64,000 bases of DNA from assembly GCA_963920575.1 (NCBI GenBank), contig OY986968.1, positions 2,805,001 through 2,869,000 of the forward strand. Reading direction: 5' to 3'. Source of the DNA: Narthecium ossifragum. Its lineage: Eukaryota; Streptophyta; Magnoliopsida; Dioscoreales; Nartheciaceae. The notes beneath the pieces were generated by a model, which saw nothing but the letters and a program-made list of their open reading frames with translations, had not been told where the DNA came from and did no database searches. A program made the position numbers and the translations under genes. Of the stretch, positions 1 through 12,582 are shown piece by piece (positions within the stretch are counted from its first letter, which is position 1; each line of letters opens with the position of its first letter).

Positions 1-167
1 ACTGTACCAATCATGCATGAGACTGTAGCTGTGGTCCTGTTTCTGACCTGTTGTATTCTTCTATACTTCGAGGAGGATACTTTCTTTACATTCTACATAG
101 AATTACTCAGAAAGCTTTATTAATTGCGATGGGGAAGGCAAGGATGTGTAACATGTGTTCTCTGCAG

Positions 168-3100
168 GTTTTGAAGGTCTTCCCATTCCCAATAACCATC
201 ACGACATTCCAGTTCGCTGCTGGGACTGTCCTTGTGTTTCTCATGTTGATTACTAACATCATTAAAAAACCCAAAATTTCTTCTGCACAGGTAGTTTCGA
301 TTCTTTGCATGGAGCATAATGGTAATTATACTTCCAACTTGTACCTTAAACATAATTATGGATGTCAACTTTGCAGCTTTTTGCAATCCTACCATTGGCC
401 ATGGTGCACACTCTGGGCAACCTTTTCACCAACATGAGTCTTGGAAAAGTTGCTGTTTCGTTCACGCATACAATCAAGTCCATGGAACCATTTTTCTCAG
501 TTCTCTTCTCTGCCTTGTTCCTTGGAGAGGTGACACCCAGTTTATCGTATTTGGTTTTGGAGACAGATAATATTTATTTTCTTGTCCTTTATTTTGTACT
601 AAGATCAGTACTAATGCTTTGATTGTTAGGCATATTGTTCTGCAGAAGCTTTCCTGCTTTAAGTGAATATGACATCTCAAAGTAGCATCTAGCAGCTTCC
701 CATGCTATCTATGCTGGGCCTGTTTGGCCAAGGGGCGGATCTGGAATCCACGGGATCCGGAATCCGGAATCCGCCCCACGGATTCCAAAAACGGGCGGAT
801 CCCATTTTCTAGGATCCGATGCCGATCCAAACGCGCGGATCCTGTCCGCACATCCCCCCCATCCCTTGGATCCCAGCGGATCCAAGGCTGCCAAACAGGA
901 CCGCTGTGAAGGGTTGTAGATTCTTAAGTGAAACTCTTTTATTTGAAGACATGTTGATGTTTATGTTGGGATTCTAAAAACTTAGATTGCACATTTTCCT
1001 TTGCATGTCAAAAGAATGTATGACTTTTAAGCATTATTAAGAGGGAAAAAAATATTTGTATAAGATAATATAGTTCCACATAGATGTTTGTCGAAGCAGA
1101 TATTGAAGTAATAGCAAGTTTTGTTTTACTGCTGAAGAAGGGTTCTCATCTCTATATCCTGTCTTAATCTTCATCCCTGCACTAACTTAAGCTTTTGGCT
1201 AAAAACACACACAGATGCCTTCTTTCTGGGTTTTATCTTCCCTTGTGCCAATTGTTGGTGGTGTTGCATTAGCGTCCCTCACCGAAGCATCTTTTAACTG
1301 GTGAGACAATTTCTTGTAAAGCTTAGAGTGTTAATGCTACTATTATATACCATGAAGAGCATCATTCTATGAAGTACTAGCTATTATTGATTGAAGCATA
1401 TTTGTATCTTTATGTGTTCTTGCTTATCTTACAAATCAGCTCTCTCTTTTTGAGTTAGGAGACAATGACTGATTGTCATTAACTTCTCCTTTTCTGGAAA
1501 AACAGGGCCGGATTTTGGAGTGCAATGGCATCCAATGTTACCTTCCAATCTCGAAATGTGTTTAGCAAAAAGTTCATGGTCAAGAAGGAGGTTCTACTTC
1601 TGAGACACCACTTTATGGCTCGAAAGATCCAGCTTTTGTAAATTAATTCCAGTTTACATGAAGATTGTACATCTTAGGTCCATCTGTAGTACTATATAAG
1701 CTGATCATATTCCTTATGATCGGATTTTTGTGGTATTTTATCTACTTATCAGTTCTCTCCTGACAGGAATCTCTAGACAACCTAACACTCTTCTCCTTAA
1801 TGACGGTCATGTCATTTTTCCTGCTAGCCCCTGTTGCGCTGCTAGTCGAAGGTGTTAAGTTCACCCCTGCATATCTGCAATCTGCTGTGAGCACAATATT
1901 TGAAACTTTTTTTGGTTTCTAATTAGCATAATGGTCTGGGGAGCTAAAATTGTTGCAATTTTAGGGTTTGAATCTTAGGGAGATCTATGTGAGAACCCTC
2001 ATTGCTGGGATCTGTTTCCACGCTTATCAACAGGTAAGCATCCTAGTACCTTCTATAATACTTCTGTTTTGTTTGTATACCATCATACTTTGTACACCAA
2101 TTTTTCATTTGCTTTCAAATTTTTTATTGTTTTTACCAGCAGTTGAAAGGAATGTTTGATATTGATCGATTTGGGTATACTAATTGCCACGTGCTGTGCT
2201 TATGTAAACGAGGATTCTAACTTTCTATTGATATCTAGGAGGATATCAATTTGGTATTTTCTTAGCTTTATTCTTTGATCTAAAATACATAGCAATTCAC
2301 AGGTGTATCGATTGATAAGTATTGAGCAATTCAGTCAGCCTCGATATGATTCAGTAATTATGTCAAATGGCATATTATCTATATCTAGTACTGTTTTTCT
2401 TATTTAATAAGTACCAAATTGTTCTTTGTTGCCCAGATTCATGTGTCAAGAGAAGTAGACTTGAATCTTACTTCTTTCACAAATTTCACCTTGCTATTTA
2501 TCTCTTCCTGATTTAAAATGATCTGAAACAATATTATCTTGATGTGACCTACCTTTCATAACTCCTGTCATACATAAGATGTTGTTTTAACATCTCAAAT
2601 AATCATCAGATATTTTGTTAGTGCTAAATCTGCAATATAATAGCAACATGCCCTTTGTTTACTCACAAGCAAGTCTTCGTACATTGTATTCAGTTCTGCT
2701 GGACTTTACAATCCTAGACACTTCTAGAAGAAACTCGCCGGCCATTTTCATCTTTTCATGATCCTGTTGAGCCACTAGTTCATGTCAGCTCATCATCTAT
2801 GGGACCTCTGTATGATAACAACAACTAACTAAATCGTCTTTATTTTTGTAGCCAATATTTTTAATTTAAGTTATTATTTTGTAAAAAAAATTGCAGTAAA
2901 GAAAATCAGAAACCTTTCAAAGTTTCTGTCAGGGACATGAAACAGTAATCACAATTCCACAAAATGTTCGTTTCTCATATTCTCGGACATATTTGAAAGG
3001 CTTTTCAGATACCAGATTCCTTGATTCCAATGAACTGGAACTATTTGTTCTAAATATTGGATAAGTAGGAAGAAAGAAATTATTAGGTGCCATGTTCTCA

Positions 3101-6100
3101 TAGTATAATGTCCCTATCATGTCTTGTTTTTTCTGCATTTCTTTCTTTGACTCTCATCCTTCAATATTCTCCATTATGTATATTTGACAACCTGAAATAG
3201 TTTTTTGCGTCAATTTGATCAGATTTTTTCAGCCCTACTCTATGTTCCCTTTTAGGGTTCTCGTGTCATGGGCACATATTGTGCTAGCTAGAGGCTGGCA
3301 CGGCATAGGCAACACCCAGCCTAAAGATCCGACACAGAACTTCAAGCCTCTTGCATAGACGTTTCAGCCCTTCGACACGCTGCGCTTATCCATTTAAAAT
3401 TGATTGGGGGTTGTTTGCACCAATCAAAAGCGGTAAAAAATATTTTTAAGCATCAGAAATTAAATAAAATATTCCATTGAGAAGTTTTCCTAATACTAAA
3501 CACAAGATGAGCTTAAACTGTAACAAGCTTATATGAATCGAAAATGAATGACGCTCATACACTCCTTGTGTGCATACATAATTGCATAGTTAATAAATTA
3601 TTTTCTTAAAATAAATGACACTATTACATGTTAAATGAAAATATGACACCATTGATTTATTAAAACTAGCATAATATAATTCACATGCATCCTCGTAAAT
3701 TCTAATGTTAATATTCACAACTAGATTAAATGGAATTAGTCTAAAATACAGTTAGTCCTAATTCAAATAAAAATTTTGAGGGGACCCTTCCTTTTTTGTC
3801 TTCTCCTCCTCTTTTCATTCTCTCCCTCCTTTGTTTCCTCTCCTCTCTCTCTTATCTCTTCCTTTGCTTCTTCCCTTTCTTTTGTCTCACTCCTTCCTCT
3901 CTCGCTTTCTTTCTGTCTTAATTCTCTCTCTCCTTATTCTTTGCTTTTGTGTTTTCACAGCACTTGCTGGATCGTCTTTATCACATAATAGGTGCCGATG
4001 GAGCACCTACTTGTGCCAAAGAGTACTTTCAGAGGTTGATCGATATAGGCTGGCCCTCCATTTTGGGTAGAGTTATTGTTTGGTTTTTGGTCGGCGTGAA
4101 AAGTGTCAGTCGGCACCATGTGTGACGACTGGCATGTAGATTTGTAACCTCGGGAATGGTGCCGTTCGACACGTACCATGCCGGCTAAACTGCACCAAAG
4201 GTAGGCATGTGATTTGCCTATCGTATGGGTTGGCACTGGCACATTTCAACTGGACGTGTAGGTGTCAAGTCAGAATCTACTGGTGCCAACCCCATATGAC
4301 TGGCTAGTGGATCCGGTGGGTGTTTTGCAAATGCAGAGAGGAGAGAAGAAAAAATAAAGAGGTAAGAAAGAGAAGGAGTGAGGGGAAAAGGGAGAATGAA
4401 AAGGATGGGAAGAGGGGAAGAGGGAAAGAGGAGAGAAAATAGAAGGAAAGGAGAATGAGAAACGGAGAAGAAGAGATAGGAGGAAGAGTCGCCTCAATAT
4501 TTTTGTTGGATTAGAAGGAACTGTATTTAGAGGTAAATTCGTAGGCTTATTGCACTCTAAGCTGATTTTGTGCTCTGTATTGATTATATTGCTTATTATA
4601 ATAGCCCATCATATGCTTGTTGCTTAAAATTAATTATTTTCACTTGTAATTAATGCAAATAACCTCCTGTAATCGGTGCAAATAGATAATCATAACTTAT
4701 CAAAGGGTTGAAGGCTTGTGCTGGTCCGTGATCTTGTGACTAGGGTTGAGTTGTGGGTTATGTCGCTAGAAGTGCATATTTATCTTCATGTTTTTGCTGG
4801 GAAAGACTCCTACCATTGATGCGATTCATGATACTATAGTGCTCATGAAACTCGATCAAAAAATCACACTATGTTTGGTTGCTGGGAAATACTCCTACCA
4901 TTGTTCTATGTAGAGACGTATACCCAAATTCCATATATGAGACTTATGTTGTCTCTACGTATACTGGGTGATTATCCTGATGAGATTATATTTTTTCTTC
5001 CAATATCCTTGTCTCTCTTGGAGCATGGTGTCAAAACTAGGCATGAAACAAAAATCTAGCTTCCCTATTCTCTCCAAAAAGCTGCCACTCTGCACATGAG
5101 GAGGTGGTACTTTTTAACCTGTCATTTATGTCCTATTGGTTGTTTCTTTAGTTGAACATGTCCAGCATATTGAGAATAGTAAAGAGGTTTATGTTTGCAA
5201 GTATGATGAAGTTGCAGTGTCCACTGCATTTTTTTACTTGTCATTCAAACGGTATATGCCTAAGAAGCCAAAAATTCTGTGCATTCAATGGTCCATCTTG
5301 TTACTGATGGCCTTTATATCATGCTGTATGAGTTTATTGTTCTTGGGCAATGGCTGATGACGATAAGGTTGGCGACCGGAAATGATTCAGGTGGATTTGT
5401 AATGAGGGTGGATTTGTAACGAGGGTGGATTTATAATGAGGGTGGGCCCACATTTATAAGAAGGGTGGATTGTTAGTGAGGTGTTTGGATGCTATTTTGA
5501 GAAGGGGGATTTAGAAGGTGGATTTGATAGGATAAGGGAGCAAATGACTTATTTGCCCCCGGTTTATTAATTTAATGAACTAAATGTATTAGTTTTATTA
5601 TAATAACAATAATTACATAATAATTACAAAAAATACACATTTAATAAAATAAAAATATTGCAACCACATTGATTTAAAGTATTAATTCTTCTTTAATATT
5701 AATTGATCTTCAAAAATTTAAGATTCAACATGTATGTCACATGTATATTAATTTGGACTATTCAACATGAAGTTTCATCTTTAATCACAATTCAAAAATT
5801 TAAGATTCAATTTAAGAAATCAAACGGACAGAGTTTTCCTTGTATTTGGGCGTTTTCCAATAGTATAAACAATTAATCACCTGTATACGTAATGGTCAAG
5901 AGTTAAAGACTACTAATAGTTATTACATACCCATCACATAATTAATCCATAGCACACACAAGTGCCTATAACACAAGCTACCGTCACAAATGTTAAAGAC
6001 TACTAACAGTTATTACATACCCATCAAAGTTATAATCCATAACAGAAAAAAGGGAGATAACATGTCCAAACGTGAAAAAATAAAGTCGTAAATCACTTCT

Positions 6101-7420
6101 TGTTTAGCTTCCCACCCAACAACATTCCCACCCATTGTTGCCTATATCGTGCCGGTACGCTATAGAACTCATCCACCTTTTCTTCTGTCACCAAAATCAT
6201 TGCGTTGGCAGATAACATGTCCTCAATAGTAAGATCAAGCTTCTCTAACTGCGCGAACACCCCTTGTCTTCAATCAGACAATCTCTGCTCAAACCCTACT
6301 GCATTCACGAGCTTCTCCATGACCTCTTTTGTATCGGACATGTAACTCCCAACCGCCTCATGAAGTGAAGCATGTTTAGCCTCGGCCTTTGTCATCTTTT
6401 TAGCCTTTTTAAGCGGGGGATTGGTTGTGGATGCATTGGCATTGGCATTGACATTGCTAGTGGGAGTTGAGGGATTTGCCTGTTGAGAACCACCGGCCGA
6501 CAGGTCGACGAAATCATCCCCTCCAAACACGAAGCTACCATTTGCATACCTAGGAATGTAGCAATCATTGGTGCCAACAAATGATTCTTCGTAGCTGGGT
6601 TGATGAGTTGCATCATCAGAAGCATCGTTCCGAATTTCAGCTGGATCCTCTACCATTTCACCCGTAGCTCTGTCCTTTCCAAACAACATTTGCCAACTTG
6701 GATACATGGGGAATGCCCTCCCATTCATCCCACTTGCTTTGGGATGAAACTGCACATAATAAATTTCATACATTAACATTAAAATCATCCCCGACTAAGT
6801 TAAAATTATAAATGGGGGAGTATGTTACCTTCACGTACTCTTCCCACACATCCTCGGAATCCACGGTGATGGAATGAGTGTCATGGTCTCAATGAAAACC
6901 GCTTAGCTTTTGCATATCGGCAAGCAAATCATACTTCTCCTTCCAATTCTTTACCTTCGATTCGATGTTTGGATTAGCTCTTATTGTTGTCCCGGGGAAC
7001 ATCTTGTGGAAAAGGATCTCCACAGCCCCAAAGAAACCAGACTTAAAAGCCATTGTCCGCTTTCCATTTGGATCCATCCTTGAACTCTTCTAGAATACAC
7101 GCAAGGAGGCCTTCCTCCTCCCTACCGGTCCATAGCCTTTGAGATTGTTTTTCTTTTTCCTTCCCCTTTGATGGCTTCAAGGATCCAATTTGTTGAGAAT
7201 CCATTTGGTAGGCTAAGCTGATATTCATTCATTTGTTAATGTTCACAACTAACACAATAGTAGGAATATGATATAATGGAATAAGAAAACAACTTCAACA
7301 GGATCAAATCCATAAACATTGGTAGTCATTACATGAAAAAATTGTTTGACATGGGAAATTTGCATAAATTGAAAACTACTCCGCGGCTGGACCATGAGCT
7401 AACCAATGGTTGTACATTGC

Positions 7421-7456
<36 letters not shown>

Positions 7457-7592
7457 TGTTGGCTCAATGCTATCAATATAGTCATCGGCTGGGACTATAC
7501 GCACGTTTGCTTGCTCCCAAGCATTGTACTATAGTTCAACCGATCGACCGTCATTTTGCGCTTGATAAGGTTGTGTATAAGGCAACAAGTGA

Positions 7593-7632
<40 letters not shown>

Positions 7633-7976
7633 AGATCTCAAAATTGCAAATCTCATCTTCAATACCCCAAAGCATCTCTCAACCACGTTTCGAGCGCTCG
7701 AGTGCTTCATGTTAAAATACTCTTCACGGCTTTGAGGTTGGTGTCCTTGTCTCCAAATGTTAATGTGGTATCGTTAACCCCTATATGGGGCTAACAATCC
7801 CGGTCCATTACTGTAACCGGCATCGATGAGATAGTAATGACCTACAAAACGCATTGACGTATATGTCATTACGCTGACACAAGCGTGGACCTATTTGCAT
7901 GTAAATCTAAGTGTACAAACAGTGACATACCATGTGGAATTCTAAACCCATGAGGCCTCACCAACGCATTTCGAAT

Positions 7977-8015
<39 letters not shown>

Positions 8016-8016
8016 G

Positions 8017-8069
<53 letters not shown>

Positions 8070-11000
8070 ATTACCCTTGACCTATATCGTGCCCTGTCTT
8101 CGGCTGGGGGGTGGACAGGTACAAAGGACAATTCTGTTAGACATAAAAATGTATTACTAAGATCAAAAATATTTAGACAAAATAAAGCAGGAACAATATT
8201 TTGCATTTGGGAATGTGATTTTACCTCAAACCACCTCTACCTATTGTCCAGATCGTTAGCAGGAACAGGTTGAGGACGATACCACAATTGATCGTAAAGT
8301 CGCAACACCGCCAACAAAACTATGTTGAAATGCCTACTAATAGTTTCCCCATATCTCACAAATTGAAACTTGGTTGACCTATTCTTGTTATGGTGCCCAA
8401 GGATCCACAAAAATATAGCAACCTTTTCGACAAGGGTCACGTCTCTCGAGTTTTGTAAGCCGTTTTCTTTAAGTAAATGGTACATCCTCATAAATACTAT
8501 TTACCCTCAATTGGTCGTGGCAATCAGTGCCATCACCGTGTATTAACCTATTAAGATTGTCAACTTGGGTTTGGTAAACATTAGGGTTCACTCGAATACG
8601 GTGCTTTCGTCGAACCCTCATCAAGTCCATAATTAACATGTAAAGCATGAGAGTAGTATTCACTACTCTCATCATACATAAGATTGCTAGAACAACTTTA
8701 CGCATTGACTTCCTCCGTCGTTGACGATGCGTTAGTCTTGTTATCTGTTTACAATAACAACTTCGTATGTGATTTTTACAAATTCAACCAAACAAGTAGT
8801 TTGAGACAATATCCTTCAGCCTTGCTTAAGAAACAAAGTTATTTGATAAACAAGATACAAAAAAGACTGAAAACTTTAAGTTCTTGTAGACAGAATAGAA
8901 GTGCATGTGAAAAATTTTCTACCTAGAAAATTTGTATGTTGTGAACTAAACTGTGAGCCCCCGTTTGGTTCGGGGTTAGAAAAAGTGGGGTTAAGGAGGA
9001 ATAGGGTTAGAAAAAGTGGGGTTAAGGAATGGGGATAGGAAAAAGTAGAGTGGTGGTGGTAGGTGAAATAGGGATAAACCCGTAATGATTACTTTTGATG
9101 TTTGGGGTAGGAATGGGGATAACCCCATTAAAAACGGGGATAACCCCAAACCAAACAAGGCCTGAATGTCAATAATAAACTCAACAGAAACAAGCCAGAA
9201 GGAGCTGCCAATTGCTATTACCCAAATCTGTTCAGACCCCTATGGTTACCCGCGAATAATATGGAGAACAACCCTTACATCATGACAGATAAATGAAATC
9301 ACAAATACACCAGACAAAAAAATCAATGTCTCTTTATTAGTGATGCCTAACTGCAAAAATCAATGGATCCACAGATCCGGATTATCAGATCCGGATCAAG
9401 CTTTCCGCAAAGAAAGATTAACAACAGCATGGTTAGAAAATTTTCTGAACTACTTTTTCGTGCCCTATGAGGAAGAAATCATGATGGTTTCTCCAAAAGC
9501 AGAAAGATTGCTTATGTTGCTACCATTAAATCCTGTGTCAACATCTCAGATGAGGAAATATGGATCTTCCTCTGCCTAGGTTTCTATCAAGAGCTGCTTC
9601 TATGAAAAAACTGCAAGTTGTCCCCAAGCAGAAAGATCCAACCATCGGGACAGGAAATCAATTTAACAATCACCAAAGAACAATGCCAATTGAAATCCAA
9701 TTATGTTCTAACTGCAAAGATTTGCTAGAAAGAATGAAGCATTGGTCTCAAACTTACCACAAACCCAATAATCGCTATCATTCTTATTCCATGTATGTTT
9801 TCTATTTATGTACAAACAAAATTAAAGTTAGTTTTCTATGGACAAGAACAAGTGACATGATGTATTACCATCTTGTCTTCACGAAAATCTAGCTTTGTGC
9901 AAAAAACACAAAATTTGCTTTTAGGTACCATATCCTCTTCCATCTCCACATCCTCCTCCTCCTCAGCTGCTACCACCTTCTCTTCCCGACAAATATCACA
10001 GACCCAGAAGGGCCAGAACAAAGAGACAATGGCCCAGAACAAGCGATCTACTCTCTCATTATACGATATTCTCCATGGCACATTAGAAGTGGCCCAAACA
10101 CCACCGCCAATGCCCCTCCAAATCCCAACCTAGCTAGTAGTTCTACCCAAAAGCTACGAGAAAACCACAGATCCAAAAAAGAAGAAGCTAAAAACCCCTA
10201 AATCTCATCAAACCAGTGCTCGATACCAACAGATCGAGACCCTATTCCCATCAAATCCAATAGATCGAAGCACGGAAGACGTAGAGAGAAGAGATATGCT
10301 AGCCTTATGTGTGAGATTGAGACGAAATCCTCTCGGAGACACGGCGTCCTCTGCTCCGGCGGCGAGGCGAGGAGCGGCGAGATGCTATCTCTTCTCTTCT
10401 CTCTACGGCGAGGCCAGGCGACGAGAGACGAGAGACAGCTGTCGTATGGAAGAGTGGAGAGGGAGAACTTGGCCGGGGAGATGGAGACTGGTGGGAGGGG
10501 TAAAAGAGGAAGATCCGGTCGCCAATAAGGCCGGATTTGCCACCGACGGGGTACCCCCTGTTGTTGGCCAACGAGGGTGGAGGGGGAGTTGATCAGCCGA
10601 GTGAAGGAGGGGAGGGGGAAGGTTTGTGCCAAACGGGGATTTGGGGTGGGCCCAGGATTATAAATCCGGGTGACCTCAAAATCCGGGTGTTTAAAGGTCT
10701 TCTTTGCCAAAACTGAAATCTACGTATTCAAAGACTTTACCTACTAAATGATATGTTTAACATGCAGATTATACACCTGAGATCTCTTTTCGCATTTTGA
10801 AAGATTGTGTCATGTTTTCAACATTGGAATTTTGCAGGTTTCATTTGGGATATTGTCAAAGGTGTCTCCTGTCACTCATTCTGTAGGCAATTGCGTGAAG
10901 CGTGTGGTTGTAATAGTGACTTCAGTTCTCTTCTTTAGGACTCCAGTCTCCCCAATCAATGCCCTTGGTAAATCTTTCCCTTGCTTTCCTATTTTCTGAT

Positions 11001-11152
11001 CTGCAGTAAATCAACCCCTCAATAGCTACTACATTCATAGCACAATCGTCTACAAGAATGACAGGTTGTTTATGATTTCAGGAACTGGGGTGGCGCTAGC
11101 TGGTGTTTTCCTTTATTCCAGGGTGAAGAAACCTAAGGCAAAGGCTGCTTGA
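168..11152 (+). CDS. PPT: Phosphoenolpyruvate/phosphate translocator, plastid inner envelope (5' partial)
   Basis: Coding exons read at 168-290, 377-529, 1215-1300, 1506-1590, 1767-1886, 1965-2033, 10838-10967 and 11082-11152 (TGA). All introns are GT-AG and the phases match throughout. The visible product is about 278 residues, the C-terminal part of a protein usually near 400, so the transit peptide and first helices lie before the window. Diagnostic motifs are [13 protein letters not shown] in the second exon, [16 protein letters not shown] in the fourth, and [13 protein letters not shown] plus [16 protein letters not shown] at the end. The Lys of HTIK and the Lys-Arg of NCVKR are the phosphate-binding residues of the plastid phosphate translocator family. 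The family exchanges PEP for phosphate across the inner envelope and feeds the shikimate pathway. The motifs fit PPT better than TPT or GPT; which PPT paralogue this is cannot be told. The oddity is the 8.8-kb intron at 2034-10837, packed with transposons. Confidence 0.93.
716..902. mobile_element. MITE in a PPT intron, 3-bp TSD
   Basis: A 187-bp GC-rich insertion lies in the intron between the second and third visible exons of PPT. It begins GGGCCTGTTTGGC and ends GCCAAACAGGACC, an imperfect terminal inverted repeat, and is flanked by the direct repeat GCT at 713-715 and 903-905. The interior is full of GGATCCG and GGATTCC words that can fold on themselves. The 3-bp TSD and the termini resemble PIF/Harbinger-type MITEs, but the TSD is not the usual TTA/TAA. 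Confidence 0.65.
3741..4531. mobile_element. Foldback element with polypyrimidine/polypurine arms
   Basis: The left arm (about 3741-3960) and the right arm (about 4325-4531) are imperfect inverted copies. The left arm starts CTAAAATACAGTTAGTCC and the reverse complement of the right end starts CTAAATACAGTTCCTTCT. Each arm then runs into a long tract, CT-rich on the left and GA-rich on the right, which would pair. The spacer (about 3960-4325) has short GTGCC/GGCAC words but no coding capacity. The class is unresolved (foldback or Mutator-type MITE), and I did not find a convincing target duplication. Confidence 0.6.
5389..5475. repeat. Short tandem repeat, AGGGTGGATTTGTAAYG type
   Basis: Four or five degenerate copies of a roughly 17-20-bp unit containing GGGTGGATT follow one another here, just outside the 3' side of the decayed PIF/Harbinger genes. 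They may be subterminal repeats of that transposon, but no clear terminal inverted repeat was found to prove it. Confidence 0.5.
6270..7228 (-). pseudogene. PIF/Harbinger ORF1, Myb/SANT-like DNA-binding protein (decayed)
   Basis: On the - strand three frames in order recover a Myb/SANT-like transposon protein. The start with the basic patch and [18 protein letters not shown] lies at 7228-7043. The next helices, [16 protein letters not shown] and [15 protein letters not shown], are at 7077-6889. The C-terminal region, with [17 protein letters not shown], an Asn/Ala/Thr-rich linker and a basic [12 protein letters not shown] block, is at 6788-6270. In PIF/Harbinger elements this protein binds DNA and helps the transposase. 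Frame changes between the segments could be introns or lesions. It lies directly 3' of the transposase remains on the same strand, the usual two-gene layout. Confidence 0.7.
7495..8705 (-). pseudogene. PIF/Harbinger transposase (DDE_Tnp_4 type), degraded
   Basis: Read on the - strand, the N-terminal part at about 8490-8237 shows [18 protein letters not shown] and the helix before the catalytic core. A middle segment near 8040-7920 encodes [13 protein letters not shown], which holds the second catalytic Asp. The segment at 7710-7495 encodes [16 protein letters not shown], with the catalytic Glu. The block that should hold the first Asp (a GALDGT-like motif) was not found, and frames shift between segments, so it should be inactive. 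Together with the SANT-like gene it marks a dead autonomous element inside the PPT intron. Terminal repeats were not identified. Confidence 0.72.
8957..9162. mobile_element. MITE with CCCCGTTTGGTT termini, 3-bp TSD
   Basis: A 206-bp element starts GCCCCCGTTTGGTTCGGGG and ends CCCCAAACCAAACAAGGCC, giving terminal inverted repeats of about 20 bp. It is flanked by TGA at 8954-8956 and 9163-9165. The interior repeats GGGGTTAGAAAAAGTGGGG-type words and has no coding capacity. It fits a PIF/Harbinger-like or related MITE. Confidence 0.7.
9170..10720 (-). other. Gene-like GC-rich unit of unknown identity in the PPT intron
   Basis: A sharp rise in GC content at about 10290-10640 looks like a plant promoter or 5' leader read on the - strand. 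Downstream, 10081-9836 stays open for 81 codons, with a hydrophobic run ([18 protein letters not shown]), an acidic run ([11 protein letters not shown]) and two Cys pairs, then a possible donor, ATG|GTAATAC, near 9869. I do not recognise the protein. It may be a host gene fragment moved into the intron by a transposon, or a chance frame. No terminal repeats were found. Confidence 0.3.
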
Positions 11153-11518
11153 GTATACTGTGGTAACATGAACGCAAGCAATTCATTTTTGGGAACTCAG
11201 TGTCGTTTATTCATATGCATGAGATCTGCAGTGTCACTAGACCAAGCTTGAATTGTAGGGTATTTTTAAATTATGTTCTGCCGCTTCTCATCGGCAATTT
11301 TCCAGGGGCATTTTGTGCTGGATTATATTCCTGTTTTTCAGTTCTTCTGCTCCACATTCTGAAAGGAAAACAAAAAGAAGCCGCAGTCAACCATGAGATG
11401 TCCTAAACAGTATCAAATGTATTCTATCTGGCAAGTATGCTCTCTTTATTCTTGTTTCAGGTTTTAGTTGGTGTGTAAGTGAGTTGGTATATGTCATGAA
11501 ACTTGACCTAGTTCGATT

Positions 11519-11524
11519 AATAAA
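11519..11524 (+). terminator. Candidate poly(A) signal of PPT
   Basis: AATAAA lies 367 bp after the PPT stop codon, a normal 3' UTR length for a plant gene. No transcript evidence is visible. Confidence 0.45.
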
Positions 11525-12382
11525 TTATTTTCAGTCTCTTGCATTAGAATCTACTTCATTAAAATTACAATGGTCTTCCTGATGCAATTATGAATTGAAA
11601 CTGGTGTCCTTTGATCTGTTTACAGACTTGATCTAGAATTGGATCTTATATGACCCTATCTGAGTTTTTAGGATCAGTAATCTTGAAATTGATTTTTACT
11701 GACCGTCAAGATTCAAAATCATTGGCTGGTAAAATTCCATTTCCAGATGTGTTGGTTCTGTTAGCTAAAATATGATGTCCCAAGAAGTTATTCTCACACG
11801 GCCCAAGGAAGTCACATTCCATAGCCCAACAAAGCCTTCAAGCTTCTCAGTCCATCCCTCATCGACAAACCCAGGAGAACCTCCAATGATATCTCATTAG
11901 GATCACAACTCGGTAAAGTTAAGCCTTCTTTGTCTGCATGAAGGCACCCAAGGATAGGAATGGATGAACTGCTATGGATGGTCATATATATAGATGAGGT
12001 GAGTAGGTGGAGCCTAGTTGGATCTGGAACAAGAGGAGTTTATTTTATACGAAAAAAAAGTCCATTTTATTTTAATATTTGCAAACCGAACACCTTTTCT
12101 CACTCTCAGAAGATTAAAAAATAGAGGTAATCTCCAATGATGGCAAATTTATCGTTACTTTTAAGTAATAACTATTTTTTTTCCCCTCACTATAATTATT
12201 AATTCTAGAACCAAAGGCCCCACGTGTCACCGGTATAGAAGGCAGATGGTGCAAACATTTTGATAATACTGTTGTCAAATTATCCTAATAAAAAATTGGA
12301 ATAAAAATATCTTGTAAATCGTAAGACCGTCGAACGGCTTACACCAACTTAATTATAAATAATGTCTTAGGTAGTGCATAAC
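11525..12382. other. Intergenic stretch, nothing recognised
   Basis: AT-rich sequence lies between the PPT 3' end and the assembly gap. No coding frame, RNA gene or clear repeat pair was seen. Confidence 0.5.
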
Positions 12383-12582
12383 NNNNNNNNNNNNNNNNNN
12401 NNNNNNNNNNNNNNNNNNNNNNNNNNNNNNNNNNNNNNNNNNNNNNNNNNNNNNNNNNNNNNNNNNNNNNNNNNNNNNNNNNNNNNNNNNNNNNNNNNNN
12501 NNNNNNNNNNNNNNNNNNNNNNNNNNNNNNNNNNNNNNNNNNNNNNNNNNNNNNNNNNNNNNNNNNNNNNNNNNNNNNNNNN
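12383..12582. other. Assembly gap (200 N)
   Basis: Exactly 200 unknown bases, a conventional placeholder length. The true distance is not known, and features on either side may be incompletely joined. Confidence 0.99.

Larger units (their letters stand above)
2034..10837 (+). other. Giant transposon-filled intron of PPT
   Basis: This 8,804-bp intron runs from GTAAGCA at 2034 to TTTTGCAG at 10837. It contains a foldback element (3741-4531), a decayed PIF/Harbinger transposon on the - strand (about 6.1-8.7 kb), a MITE (8957-9162) and a GC-rich unit (about 9.2-10.7 kb). The stretch 2034-3740 is AT-rich, and I recognise nothing in it. The two flanking exons still join in frame, so the gene looks intact in spite of the load. 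Confidence 0.85.

Noticed and set aside
1..167. An upstream PPT exon before 168
   Set aside because: The frame is open but does not resemble the expected N-terminal helices, and 168 is preceded by a good TCTCTGCAG acceptor.
3776..4070. Two long Ser/Leu/Phe-rich open frames, and a mirror pair at 4270-4497
   Set aside because: They arise from the CT-rich and GA-rich arms of the foldback element; composition is low complexity and no domain is present.
10198..10710. A 170-codon - strand frame and several + strand frames in the GC-rich part of the PPT intron
   Set aside because: High GC removes stop codons by chance; the frames overlap in several phases and show no known domain. Only the weaker downstream frame was kept as a low-confidence note.
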